In this document: one piece after another, positions 1 to 11,430 of the stretch
How the letters are laid out: every line of letters begins with the position of its first letter
Position numbering within the stretch: position 1 is the first letter of the stretch
Assembly (NCBI GenBank): GCA_963669155.1
Contig: OZ022577.1
Span: forward strand, 8,258,183 to 8,322,182
Length of the DNA stretch: 64,000 bases
Direction: 5' to 3'
Source of the DNA: Arbacia lixula
Taxonomy: Eukaryota > Echinodermata > Echinoidea > Arbacioida > Arbaciidae
Program-made: the position numbers and the translations under genes
Notes under the pieces: model-generated
Database searches by the model: none
What the model was told of the DNA's origin: nothing
Seen by the model: the letters and a program-made list of their open reading frames with translations, nothing else

Positions 1-1231
1 AATTAAAATATATTTTACAGTGTGTATTTTACATTGTGTATTTGCCAATTTTTTTACAAAATATTTTTATTAAAATATTATTGCACACTTTGAGTATTTT
101 TTTTATTATTTTTTTCAATAAAAGTAGAGTCTAGCACGGTACATCAAATTGGTATTCAACCTGAAACCTCAAGATATTCAACAGTAAACAAGCTCCAAAA
201 CTGCTCAGCCGCCGCGCAGCACCCCGGCCCCAGAACCCCGCCAGAGTTCTGGCCAAAATTCTGGGGACGTGTAGATCTATTTACCTGTGACGTTGTGTGT
301 GCGGCAATTGATATCAACTGGAAGAACTAACCATTTATGATGAGACCCTGTATATTAGATCTTCAACTGTATCAAGTCAAATCAAACGTTAGAGGTAAAT
401 ATGTACTTTTAAAATAAATTAGAGAATCTAGGCGCTGAGCTGAGGTGCACGGCTAGTTCTGCAATAGTGTATAAAATTCAATAACATTTTCACTGTTGTT
501 TTGGAAACAGTTAAACGTATAACTATAAACTATGGACTAGGAGTAGGAGTAGGAACGATGCCTCACACAAACCGGCCACCTTGGCCTTGTGTCCCATGAT
601 AACCCGCTTTTAATCTGAATTTATCACAGTTGATGAAATTGTGCCCTTTGAATGAATGAATGAAAGTTGAAAAACAGATATATTGCCTGTACAGGTAAAC
701 CTCTCGAGACTGTCTACAGCTCAAACTAAGGAATTGGCATAGGGAAAGGGAAAGGGAAGGAGCCGAATTTTTAAACCGCAATATATTTTTTCCAGTTCAG
801 CATGAAACACGATGCTTTAGCCTAAAAAGCATAATGTTTCATGCTGAACTGGACAAAATATACTGTGGTTTAAAACTGCGGCTCCTTCCCTTTCTTCCCT
901 TTCCCTATGCCAATTCTTTTGAGCCGTAGTATAGATCTATTTGGTATTTGGAATGGATATATACTCTATGTGAAATTGTCAAATATTTCTATATTTTGCC
1001 TATTTCTCATGAAAATCTTGTTTGTTTTCTAATGCATACACAAAAAATTGTGAATCAGGCATTCCAGTTTGTGGACCTCTCATTAAACCTGACTTCTGGA
1101 TGGTAACTTGTAATTAGTAAACCATAATATGTCTTGATGATTAAAATGAATAGATAACATTTTTATATGTTAAGTTATTATTCTGTTTCCTCAAATGCAT
1201 TCTTCATACTTCATTTCTAATTCTCTTTCAG
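1..1231. other. Upstream flank of asparaginase-like gene
   Basis: AT-rich sequence with no convincing coding exon. It contains one foldback element (714-929). The first coding exon of the downstream gene is preceded by a pyrimidine-rich tract and an AG at 1230-1231, so at least one upstream 5' exon is expected here or beyond the window edge. I could not place it. Confidence 0.5.
714..929. repeat. Foldback element, family A copy 1
   Basis: An almost full-length palindrome of about 216 bp. The left arm begins CTACAGCTCAAA and carries a run of GGGAAAGGG motifs; the right arm is its complement, ending in TTTTGAGCCGTAG. The centre is a smaller hairpin around AGCATAATG. A second copy lies at 60372-60596. 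It has no coding capacity, so a MITE or foldback transposon is the best label. The superfamily is unknown. Confidence 0.75.
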
Positions 1232-1234
1232 AAA

Positions 1235-1283
1235 ATGGACCAAAATTCTTCTTTGTTGCAAGTCCTACTCATCCAAACTGGCG
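1235..1283 (+). CDS. Asparaginase-like exon 1 (coding part)
   Basis: Encodes residues 1-16 plus one base of G17. The upstream acceptor is TTCTCTTTCAG and the donor is G|GTAAGC. It ends inside the GG of the GGTIDK motif, so the catalytic motif is split by a phase-1 intron. Confidence 0.8.
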
Positions 1284-2692
1284 GTAAGCATGATGATCTT
1301 CAAAGATGGCTACACTTTTCTTTCCTTTGATATCTTCTTTGTCAAAATGAAATATTTTCTTGCATTTTTCTTTATTTTTCATCCAATACATTTAGAGCAA
1401 ATTAGTGTATGGGTATTAAGAATTCTCAGAAAATTACTGTTCATGTTCTGGATAATTGTATTGTATGAATTCTTCCTCTATAGGGACAATCGATAAGTGC
1501 TACCCCAAGAAAAAAGGTGGCTATGCTTTTGAGATTGGGGAGAGTGCAGCCAAGAGGATTTTGGAGCAGTTCCAGGTGCCCATCAGAGTCCGATGTGAGA
1601 CGGTCTGCCAGAAAGACAGTCAGAATATCTCAGACGAAGACAGGTACTATCAATAGGATCAAGGTCATGTCATCAGGGTGGTCACCAGAAAATCTTTTAT
1701 AAGCGACTCAAAAGGGCAGAATGTCCTTTTTTGTCAGATATCTGTGCTGGATGTGTGGTAAGAGAATGCAAAAACACTAAGAATAATAGGACTGATATTG
1801 ATTTATCGAGTGGTGTAGTAAATAAACGTGTGGCTCACAATCACTTTCTGGACCATGCGCGTGGTGTTTGCACTGAACGTACCACTCTGCACGTAATGAT
1901 GCAAATATGTTATTAAATTAACTGATAACTGACATTCAAAAGAGTAACTAGGAGAGTAAACCCTAAAATACTGATAAGTTACAGAACGTGCGTGCGATTA
2001 TCCTGCTGGTGTACTATGACAATTGTAGTGAGAGGCACATTTCTCAAGTCTTGTAGGTACTGATTTTAGAACTAGACCCTTATTTGAACCTAGATTTTGG
2101 GAAAGAACTGTTCAATTACCTCAAAGCCACCTATGCTAAATACAGTCATATATGGGTACTTCTTTACAGTAGTTCTATCCGTAAGACATTTGGACCTAAT
2201 TCCAAAATGGTCTTAACTAGAAGTCAGTTGGTAGAAGTTCAAACTGTGTCAATCGGCTAATCACAATTTCACATTGGAGGGGACTTGGTCAAAACTAAAG
2301 TCAAAACCTAAACTTGTTTTCAAAGTATTACCCCTGTTGTTTTACTCCATGTGTTTGAACTTTGACCCCTCCTTCTCCACAGACTGAGCATCCTGCTGGC
2401 ATGCAATGACTGTAGTGAGAAGCATGTGCTCATCACCCATGGCACCGACACTCTGCTGTCTACGGCAGCCTTCCTCGGCCACCAGAACCTGCCCAAGAAG
2501 ATTGTCCTCACAGGCGCCTTCCTCCCAGAAAAGTTTCGGGACTCGGACGCTAGCTTCAACGTCGGGCTGGCCCTGGGGGCGCTGCAGTGCCTGCCAAGCA
2601 ATGGTATCTATGTGGCCATGAATGGCCTGGTGCTGCCATGGAAACGGGTGATGAAGGATCCCGACACGGGCCAGTTCAAAGACAAGATTTGA
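1235..2692 (+). CDS. Short asparaginase-domain protein (3 exons)
   Basis: Exons 1235-1283, 1484-1643 and 2383-2692 join in phase (1, then 2) with GT-AG introns to give 172 aa ending in TGA. Two hallmark motifs of the type I/II L-asparaginase fold are present. GGTIDK at residues 16-21 holds the first catalytic threonine (T18), and HGTDTL at 89-94 holds the second (T91, D92). A QKDS segment (59-62) lies where these enzymes bind substrate, and VLTGAF follows at about residue 113. Asparaginases are usually about 330 aa; this protein has only the N-terminal domain and ends about 80 residues after HGTDT. Short proteins of this layout, with an ending like AMNG plus a WxxV motif, are known to me mainly from bacteria. 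Whether it hydrolyses asparagine is unproven. The ATG at 1235 is close to the expected start, but the exon is open upstream, so a longer N-terminus is possible. Confidence 0.85.
1484..1643 (+). CDS. Asparaginase-like exon 2
   Basis: The acceptor CTCTATAG and donor AG|GTACTA give a phase 1 to phase 2 exon coding for residues 17-69 and part of R70. It carries TIDK, the conserved GGYAFEIGE stretch and VCQKDS. Confidence 0.85.
2383..2692 (+). CDS. Asparaginase-like exon 3
   Basis: The acceptor CTCCACAG is followed by A, completing R70, then residues 71-172 and a TGA stop. It contains HGTDTL and the C-terminal VAMNG segment. Its GC content is clearly higher than that of the flanking introns, as expected of coding sequence. 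Confidence 0.88.
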
Positions 2693-4213
2693 CTACCAGC
2701 ATAACACTCCCCTCACTCAGATCTCTCTTCTTCTTTCCCTCTTCTCTCCCTTCTTCTTTCCCTCTTCTCTCCCTTCCTCTCTCCCGATCTTACCAGTCTT
2801 TCTCACACTGTCTCTCTCTCTCTCTCTCTCCCTCTCTTTCTTACTGAAGTTCTCAACTCATGTGCAGGTGTGAAACTGGTGATGTACAGTATGTGAAGTG
2901 TGAGCATTCAGCCTTCATGTGCAATAGCTTATGAGATGATGTGACATGTGGGCGTGATGTGAAAATAGTAATGGTGATGAAGTTTTTCTATTTGTGCATC
3001 ATGTGTACATCACCTAAATGTGTGTCTATGTAACATGGTACATTACATGTAGTATTTAAAAAAATGTTATATATATGTGATCAATCAACTCTATGCAAGG
3101 TATAAACAACTGTAAATGACAAGCACTGCAGATTTGATTTTTGAAAGTAGCATTGTGTCTAATTAATCTTAACACATTGTTGTTGTAAGCTAGCAGCTAC
3201 AGGCTAGCAAGGTATGTAAGAAAGCTGTGGTACATGTAGTATGTTGTACAATCAACATTGATGTGGACAAGTTAATACCCTATGTTTTTAAACAGATCAT
3301 GCATTTTAAAAAACATCAACAAATTTTTATGATTTGAAAATGTCTTTTTATTTATCTTTGGTTTAGCATCTTGTAGATTTTGGTGAAAGCTCGAGTATTG
3401 AAATCATTGAAGTAACACCATTCGATTATCAATTGTAACGATTTTTACTTTTAAAGGTTCATAAGATTATATGTATTTAAAGAGGAATTTTCATATTTCT
3501 CATCTCGCGCTGAAATTTGTGGGCATTATTCATCTGTGAAGTGCTGCAAGAGGATAGCAGCTAATATCATGTGATTTATTCTGTATTTGCAATGCCACCG
3601 GGATCAAGAAAGTGGACAAATCAAGAATCTGGATGTTTAAATCAAAGGTAGGAGGTAGAAGTGGCAAAGACCACATGATCGGTTATCAGAGGAGTACCGT
3701 TCTGACTTGACCATTGATTCTATTCTTGTTTGATTTCATGCTACTAAGAACGAATCATCTTAAAATGGTTTTAAATTGTAAAAATAAAATAAAATTTATC
3801 TCCAGCGATGATAGCAGTATAGTTCCTGAATGATTATGGGCTGCAACCATAACAATTTCTACCTCTTAACTTTAACAGATGTGTAGTAAGATATCATGCA
3901 TCTTTCACACATGATTCTTTATTGACTCAAAGCTATGCAGAGGCACAAAGAACTCTGGCAATTAATTTTTGTCAATATGCACAAAGAAGGATACACTATG
4001 AAGTAACCGATACTGGTATAAATAAAACCATGCTGTACTGCAGTTATAGATCATAGACTATTGTAATCAAGGTTCTACCCCTCTCCTTGATCTAGTACTT
4101 ACACTATATTTTTTGTGTTGTAAATGATATATATTCCCTACATTCCATGTAAATATCTGCCAAACTCTTCCACCTAGTTTGTACATCTCTCTCTCTCTCT
4201 CTCTCTCTCTCTC

Positions 4214-4258
<45 letters not shown>

Positions 4259-5415
4259 CCCCCCCCCCCCTCTCTCTCTCTCTCTCTAAGATTGTGTTCT
4301 TTATTTTACATCCTTATAATTTTTGATGCATGTTTCTTGATAGATGATGGGAGGTAAGGAAATAATCATAGAGGCATATAGGGAAAAGTGTGGGAAGCTG
4401 TGCCAAGTAATCATTACCAATTATTGAACAATTTCACTGGTCTAGTGTTGGCATACAGGGAATTGTCCTATTCATGCCTTTTACACAAAGTCTGAACAAT
4501 CCAAAGAATTTACAGTGTAAAATTTTATTGGACAAATGGAGTTTCCGAGTAATCCAAGGTTACGGCTGTGTTTTGAAGGACCTGTCCAAAACTTGACTCA
4601 AATTATGACGGTCAATATGAGGTGGCTTAAAATCAATTTCAAGTTTTATTATTGTTCAAATTTCTTTCTTTTTTTTTCTTTGCAAAAGGTCTACATCTCA
4701 TTAAATGTATACTGTAGTTAGATATATCTTATGTGAATGTGTTTCTATCTATAGAAATCATTGATACAACAAACATGAGCAATACAAACTGGCTTTCACA
4801 CAAAATGATTGGGAAATTGTATTATTCAGTTTCTATTCACCTGCAGCTGATTATTGTTGTGTTCCATTATTGCAAAAAAAGGTAGTATCACTGGATACAA
4901 ATATTGATTATATCTATTTTATACCCAAATTGTTCCCAAGGTACTTGTACATTTACATATGTTATATTTTCAGTTCAGGGATTGATGTTTTGGTGAAACT
5001 GTAGTAATATAGGGACAGTTTGTGATGTTGTATGCACTGAAGAACATTTTGTCATTCAATACCACAGACAAAAACAATATCCAACATATAATGTATGTTG
5101 GTTGATTCAAGGAAAGGAAACATGCTGTACAGGAAGATAAAATAATATTCTACACTCCAGCTTTAACCCTTTCTGTGCCAGACAAACTGCTGCTCTATGA
5201 GATTTGTGTGCATTAATGGTAACAAAATACACACATGGCAGATAAAGCGTTCAAGACAGGGACATGAAACATAAAAGATACTTGCCGAGTTGTAGGTGTT
5301 TGTGAGCACAAGCCTGTACATTGCTCTTTTAATGTTGGTGCAGCACCTTGTTAAGCTTCTAATGCTATGTACTATTATTTCAATCAACCTCATAGGTAGA
5401 TGTACAAGCTGTCCA
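2693..5415. other. 3' flank / probable 3' UTR, no gene seen
   Basis: Begins with CT-rich low-complexity sequence (2700-2850) right after the stop codon. It then becomes AT-rich with AATAAA-like runs near 3783-3792 that could serve polyadenylation. It contains the CT/C microsatellite at 4186-4287. No open frame has coding character. Confidence 0.5.
4186..4287. repeat. Compound (CT)n/(C)n microsatellite
   Basis: Alternating blocks of CT dinucleotides and poly-C (two C-runs of about 10-14) over about 100 bp. The strand asymmetry is strong: pure pyrimidine on +. Confidence 0.95.
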
Positions 5416-5571
5416 GGGGCCCGTAACATAAAGGTTTGCGATCAATTGCAAATTTGAAAGATGAATTCTGATTGGTTACTGGTCTTTTGAACAAAAAGCG
5501 CATGCAACAATAATGTTGATTGGCCAATGCCATTTTGCGATTGATTGCAAACGTTCATGTTACGGGCCCCA
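5416..5571. repeat. Foldback element, family C copy 1
   Basis: Terminal inverted repeats GGGGCCCGTAACAT and ATGTTACGGGCCCC continue inward with AAGGTTTGCGATC and its complement. The element is about 155 bp with no coding capacity. A related copy is at 22377-22535. Confidence 0.75.
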
Positions 5572-5670
5572 GATTAGCACCAGGATATGGGGGCTGAATG
5601 TGCACTTGGATGCCACGTTCAATGGCAGACCTGCAGGCACACTTCTATTCAATGCACATCCTGCCTGAGC

Positions 5671-5880
5671 TAGCTTGGCTTCCATGTTGTACACTTCTGA
5701 TCCCACTGACAAATAGAGTCTAGTACTCTAAGACTATTCACTGTATCATACCCTACTTTTCTCAGTCTGTCTCGAGCTAAAGAAAGAATTGAGATTGATT
5801 AGTCTACTACAGCTAGACATGTTTATTGAATAAGGTAGTTTGGATTGAAAATACCCAACAGCGTAGAAGCCAGACTAGCC
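5671..5880. repeat. Foldback element, family I copy 1
   Basis: About 210 bp with ends TAGCTTGGCTTCC and GAAGCCAGACTAGCC. The interior (around TTTTCTCAGTCTGT and TTAGTCTACTACAG) matches the reverse complement of 48211-48320, which is copy 2. It is diverged, so I regard it as an old copy. Confidence 0.55.
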
Positions 5881-8061
5881 ATGGCTAATCCAGCTGTCAT
5901 ACACTCATGTACTGATGAGGCTGATTCTAAAGAAATGCAATGTGGTAAACTACATATCACAACACTTAGGAGCCAGCTGTACTTTCAATATTTTGGTACA
6001 TTTATTTTTAAGGAAGGGTAAATAATTTATAAACATATTTATTTCATCCATTTTGACAACTTACGGATATTGTGCCCATTTCAAGTCCCGCAATTCAGAG
6101 TGGAGCAGCAGTTTATCCTAACGATGACGTCTGTGTAATCTGACAGTCACAGTGTTAGAAGCCTTTTCACAAAAAGTTCTATTATGTTGAGGGAAGTTCT
6201 TATACATTGTTGTCTTCAATTTTCTGTGATGTTTTAAACAATGTAATTGCTTTGACCTACAAAAGGGCTCCACTAGCTCCAACATCATAAAGATGCATCA
6301 CATGTACAGATCAAGTTTTAAAATAAGAGAGACGGCAACTTTATGACCGAGTATTGAGTACAAAAGGTATTTCACATTGGCACCCTGAGGGACATGAGAT
6401 GGGTGTACAGTATGTTTCCCTGCTGAAGAGTACCAACAGTATCAGCAAATTAAACATTTGATGACATGTGTCATGTAGTATCCTATGTGAGTGTGATAGT
6501 GTTTCAAGTCATGCAAAGTGCTTCCACCTTACAATGAAAGTCATGAAATATATGTCATGTAGTTTGCATTGTCTTCCACATTAAGATTCAACAAATTTGT
6601 ACGGGTGTGCACTGCTCCACTTGTTCTTGTACTTTAGAGTATGAAGGAGCAATAACCATGTTTAGTTGAAAAGTGACTACTGGTAAATAAGTTCTAGTGT
6701 TTGAAAATGCTGTATGTTTAGAAATGGCTTGGAGTTTGTGTATACACACAGTATGTATTACACATTCTTTGTTACTTTGTTTAGAGATTTTATGTGGACA
6801 ATTTGAAGTTGTAGGTTGATTATGTAGAATTGTTTCTTTTATGTTCCTTGTTTTAGCATGTTATTAGAATGATATAGAAATTATACAGAGTTGTGACATC
6901 ATGCCCCAATGCAATGAGGATACATATTATGTACTTGTTGCTGCAAATCAGCATCAGCTTTGAAGGGAAAATGCACCATGATGTTAAATTTGGTTTGATT
7001 ATAGCAGAAAAATAAGAGCAACATATTAGTGAGGACTTTACAAAATCTGTCTTAGAATAAGAAAGTGATGGCATTGTTCAAATTTGTGATGTCATTTGTG
7101 AGATGCCCTCCATAATTTTTATGTTGTGTGCTATATGATTCCATTAATTGCCCTTTTTTCTGTTTTTTGGTGAAGGAATAAATCTCTTTTATAGAGGGGT
7201 GTGTTTAAAATATGTGTCTAATTATGTATCAAATGCACAGGTAAAACACTATACATGTATATTCTTTCGAGAAAATAAAAAAAAAAATAAAAAAAAATAG
7301 GTACACAACTTATAGCACAGTAGCTTGCAAATGACGTCACAAAATTAAAAACTTGGGAATTCTGTTGTTGTAAACATCAATTTAACTTAATGGTAGACTT
7401 TCCCTTTAATGTACATTATCTTCATCAAAATTCAAATCTATGATTGACTTTATTGGTCGATGATATCTAGAAAAAGGAAGAAAATATTGTTAAACCAAAC
7501 ACACTGAAATTATGTAAATGTATGTTATTCCAAATTGTTTGATGTTAATTGTGGTAAATCTTGCCTCTAGATGTTAATGATCAAGAATGTTAACAAAGTA
7601 ATAGTATGTGAAAATATGAAATAATAAATATATTTTGTTATTCTTTTGAGAAAAATTAATTTGTAGTACATGTAATTATTGTAGTATGGACATAAAAAGT
7701 GTACAGTTGGGAAATCATTTAATGATAAGAGAATACGAATTATATTTTTCTGATAGTGTATATTAGTTATCTTCAAATAATTGTGAATGTGTTTGATTTC
7801 TTTATGATCGAAATTTAGATATGTTCCTGTATTTCTCGTTTCCATGATCATGTGGCTATTACTATTTTTAAAATTAAAATGTGTTCATATACATGTGTTT
7901 CTGTTATCAAGTGGTTATTTTAGTAGTACTTAGTCATTGGAGAATCCCTGTAAACTGTTTCTCAACAATGAATTATGCATTATTGAACTACATGTATGTA
8001 TAATAGTGCTGTGAGTTTTGTGAGTAGGAGTGGGACAAAGAGTAGTACACTTGATAATAAA
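5881..8061. other. Intergenic AT-rich DNA
   Basis: No exon-like sequence seen. It holds a diverged family B element (6964-7405) and many short AT-rich words such as TACATGTA. The segment near 6070-6160 resembles 48660-48760, suggesting another old dispersed repeat, but I could not define its ends. Confidence 0.4.
6964..7405. repeat. MITE-like element, family B, diverged copy
   Basis: The left end AAGGGAAAATGCACC and the right end GGTAGACTTTCCCT, followed by TTAA, correspond to the family B termini. Interior landmarks also match: AACATATTAGTGAGG, GATGTCATTTGTGAGATGC, and TGACGTCACAAAATT near the right end. It is much more diverged than the copies at 42-63 kb. Confidence 0.6.
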
Positions 8062-8365
8062 GGCCCGTATTCTGACCAGAGGTTTAATAAAAAAAACACA
8101 CTAAGACTGCACTAGTTTTATGGGGCGACAAATAAAACAACATGAAACATCATTATTGATTCAATATGATTGATCTTGTCCTCGGAATCACTATGGTTTA
8201 TTGACTTTGTCCATATAACATTACAGCGTATTATTGAAATCACCGACTGTTGTGATGAAAATCAATTATTTTGTGGCAGTATTAGATGATTTATTTTGCG
8301 CCTCACCAAATTAGTCAAGGATCTTACCAAATGCTTGGTTAAAATCACCGGTGTGAATACGGGCC
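8062..8365. repeat. Foldback element, family H
   Basis: About 304 bp with inverted ends GGCCCGTATTC and GAATACGGGCC. The interior is AT-rich and without coding capacity. It lies 200 bp upstream of the BEL element. Parts of the interior (ATTGACTTTGTCC) recall the tandem units at 44170-44660. Confidence 0.6.
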
Positions 8366-8568
8366 AAAGTTTGTATTTGCGTGAGGAATAGTCTGAAATT
8401 AAATCAATAGAGTATAGTGATTGTATAGAACAAAGATGCCTTGCATTAAACGTACATGTATCAAATACCGTAGTTATAGTGTGTGCAAGTCAGTGTTTAC
8501 GTGTTGGTATTTACGTACCCTGGTTCGTAATAAGGTTTTTCCAAACCTTTGAGAATACTAATATGGCC

Positions 8569-9031
8569 TGTTAGTGCCAATCAAGCTGAAATAGCGCCAT
8601 CTCTTGTTCAAACTGAAAGAGGGGCTAACTTAACTTTATAGACAATGTGAAAGTTTTCTATTGGACAATAAGTGATAAGAATCGTGTAGTCGATGTATAC
8701 GGGATCCGGAGAAGACGTATGATTTTTCAACCTTCTTCTTCTTCTTCTTCTTCGAAGACTTCCTTCGAACTTCTTTTGAATACTTCATTCTGATGTTCTT
8801 CGTTCGATTTGATGGTTATTTTGGGACGCAATGCACAGGCCGCTGTTCGAGGTGAATAAACAGATAAAAGGTCACTGAACTGTCAAACTTTGTTGGTCAT
8901 GTTGGTGAATTTTGTGCATGGTTACGGTCGAGCGAGCGAACAGAAGATGTGGATGGGACTGAGGGCAAAAGGAGCGTAGAAGCGTGATGTGAAAATGTAC
9001 GGAGCAAATAAAGGCCGGATCAGGGACTACA
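8569..9031 (+). repeat. BEL 5' LTR
   Basis: 463 bp, TG...CA ends. It has a (CTT)n block near 8731-8750 and an AATAAA at 9007-9012 about 20 bp before its end, probably the R-region polyadenylation signal. The interior begins TTCAAGTTGAAAAATC; the tRNA primer could not be assigned. Confidence 0.93.
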
Positions 9032-9071
9032 TTCAAGTTGAAAAATCAGTCTTGTCTGCTTCGATCAACAT

Positions 9072-9418
9072 TAGGGAGCTTTCGTTATAGCCCCGCGGAC
9101 GGTAAAGAGCAATCTGGTCTAGCCGTCCGTCCGCGGGAGTCACAGGCGCTTTCGCAAAATAAGACAGAGAACGCGAACGGCGGTCCTTGGGACGTCATCT
9201 GACCCCCTGACACCCCCCGACCCGGGCGCACGTGCGATTTGCAATGACATCATCTGTACGGGCGCTGATTGGCTGCTCTCCGCAACTCGTCGTGAACGAA
9301 AAATTTCAAAATTCACGTCCGCGCGGATAGCGAGGCCGAGGGTGGCGCATGCGCAGATCGATCTTCGTATCGGATTACCGTACTGGAGCCCGTCCGTCCT
9401 CAAAACGAAAGCTCGCTA
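9072..9418. repeat. MITE-like element, family D copy 1 (inside BEL leader)
   Basis: GC-rich, about 347 bp. Its ends are TAGGGAGCTTTCGTT and AACGAAAGCTCGCTA, probably with a TA target duplication. Internal CGCGGACGG and GCGCATGCGCAGATCGATC motifs recur in inverse orientation at 26721-27086. It sits 40 bp downstream of the 5' LTR and 650 bp before gag. A shadow open frame on - has no protein character. Confidence 0.8.
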
Positions 9419-10074
9419 TTATAGACTGCAGACTGATGAAAGAATTCGAGAACATGAACTTTGGAGACAACTAGAAAAGTGAGTAAGAACAGTCACACCA
9501 TGGCATGGGCATGGCGTGTACACAGAGCAATCCAGTGACGGTGTCTTGTTGCTGTAAATCTAAAATGTAAGGTGTGAAGAATGTTTGCGGAATTACTTCT
9601 GGAAAAGGGATATGATGTGAAGGCCAGCCCTAGACCAACACAACAGAATTAATGGAAATCATATCCAACAAGGTAGTCAAGTACATTCGACTAAAAATAA
9701 AGGCCAGAAGTGAATTATTTTAGACCGCAGCATACTAGAAAGTGCACATTCTGCAGCAGCCTACAGATTATGTCTAAGACACACAATAAGGATTGTAGAT
9801 CTGGATAAAGGCCATGAGTGACAACTGACATCAGAATAAAGTCTGGAAAACAGATCTTACAAGATTCATGGTACTACTCCAAGGATAATTAAATGAAGCA
9901 GTTTGTAGAAGATCAAACGTATACGAAGGCCATGCAGGACTGAACTCTTGGAAGTTACTGCGAGAACCTAAATCTGAGACTGAATGGATGCAAGACTAAG
10001 ACTTGATCTGCAAATAGGATAAATCTATCAAGGCAAGGGCTAGGACAACAATTTACCTTCAAGAATAATACAAG

Positions 10075-11430
10075 ATGGATGACGTAAACCAGCAGGGTGA
10101 TTATCTTCAGACAGTTCAAGATCCATTGTTGCCCCAAGTACCCACAGTAAGTCTGAACGTGGAAGGTCATGGTGAAGGCCCTTGGGAAGCCAGTGGCGGA
10201 GAATATCAGACACCCGATATGGATACAAGTCAGAATGAAGAAACATTGCCATATGGTGCTGAAGCAGCAGACAGTGTCACCAACAATACTCCATTGATGT
10301 CATTTCTAAATCAGCAGAACCAATTAATGAGAATGCTTGTGGAATGCAACATGAAGGCATCATTACCACCTCAGCAAGTTAAACCCTTTAATGGAGATCC
10401 CATTGAGTATCATTCATTCATGAAGGCATTCGAACACTCGGTTGAGTCTAAGACGACAAATGACACAGACAGGCTGTACTATCTGGACCAGTACACTAGA
10501 GGAGATGCCAATGCAATAGTAAAAAGTTGCATGTATGGAAGAGATCAGTCAGTAGCATACAGAAAGGCGAAGGACTTGCTTAAAAGAAAGTTTGGGAATA
10601 CTCAGCGCATCATTGAAACCATGATGAAGAAGGCATTTCAGTGGCAAGAAATAAAACCTGAAGACGGCGAAGAACTTCATCGCTTTTCCATATTTGTCAC
10701 TGAGCTTCACAACTTGGCCAAAGATCTTGATATGGAATCAGAGGTTGATCATTCCCAGAGCATCAAGCAAGTTGTGGGCAAACTCCCATACAAACTGAGG
10801 GAAAGATGGCGAAGCATCGCAGATGACATCCTAGAGGAGAAACAGAGAAGGGTGACCTTTGCTGATGTAGTCACATTTGTTACCAAACAAGCCAGGATTG
10901 CAACCAACCCAGTGTATGGAGACTTGAAGTATCAGACAAAACAGACAGCAAAGCCTGGAAACAACAAAAAGATATCACATGCGCACAAAGCCAGCTTCAG
11001 TATATCTACCAGTACCAATCCAGAGACAGAGGAAAGGAAAGTGTGCATCTTTTGCAAGGAGAGTAAGCATACACTGGCGGAGTGTGATGTATTAGCAGCA
11101 AAGCCACATGAAGACAGGATTAGTTTCTGCAAGAAACAGGGATTGTGCTTTAGCTGCTTATGCAAGACTGGGCACTTGGCAAAAGACTGCAAGTGGAGGT
11201 TGAAGTGCAAAATTTGCAGCAAGTCTCATCCCACAGTGCTGCACAGAGAAAAGAAAGACAGTCCAACCCCAAGAAAGAACAATGACATAGAAAGGCAGTT
11301 ATCAGAGCAGCCAGAAGTGTCTGTTACCATGGATGCTGACAAGAGGCAGACTCATGAAAATCAGAATGCAGAGCAAGAACCCAGGGTCAATGTGAAGTGC
11401 AGTCTTACCAATTCTCCCTATCGCATATAG
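10075..11430 (+). CDS. BEL/Pao Gag (C-terminally altered by MITE)
   Basis: 451 codons from ATG 10075. Residues 100-280 look like the BEL Gag capsid-like region (DUF1759 type: FNGDP, then long helices). Three zinc-finger-like clusters follow: C324-C337, C358-C372 (CX2CX5HX4C) and C378-H390. These would bind RNA. The frame runs into the inserted MITE at 11414, so residues 447-451 and the stop at 11428-11430 come from the insertion. The original reading frame continued into protease. The leader 9419-10074 has no other long frame. Confidence 0.9.
   Translation: MDDVNQQGDYLQTVQDPLLPQVPTVSLNVEGHGEGPWEASGGEYQTPDMDTSQNEETLPYGAEAADSVTNNTPLMSFLNQQNQLMRMLVECNMKASLPPQQVKPFNGDPIEYHSFMKAFEHSVESKTTNDTDRLYYLDQYTRGDANAIVKSCMYGRDQSVAYRKAKDLLKRKFGNTQRIIETMMKKAFQWQEIKPEDGEELHRFSIFVTELHNLAKDLDMESEVDHSQSIKQVVGKLPYKLRERWRSIADDILEEKQRRVTFADVVTFVTKQARIATNPVYGDLKYQTKQTAKPGNNKKISHAHKASFSISTSTNPETEERKVCIFCKESKHTLAECDVLAAKPHEDRISFCKKQGLCFSCLCKTGHLAKDCKWRLKCKICSKSHPTVLHREKKDSPTPRKNNDIERQLSEQPEVSVTMDADKRQTHENQNAEQEPRVNVKCSLTNSPYRI

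Noticed and set aside
4186-4287. Regular repeats considered as a CRISPR-like array
   Set aside because: A simple dinucleotide microsatellite in an animal genome, with no unique spacers.
9140-9403. 87-codon frame on - in MITE D
   Set aside because: A GC-rich MITE interior gives few stops; the related copy at 26721-27086 does not preserve the frame.
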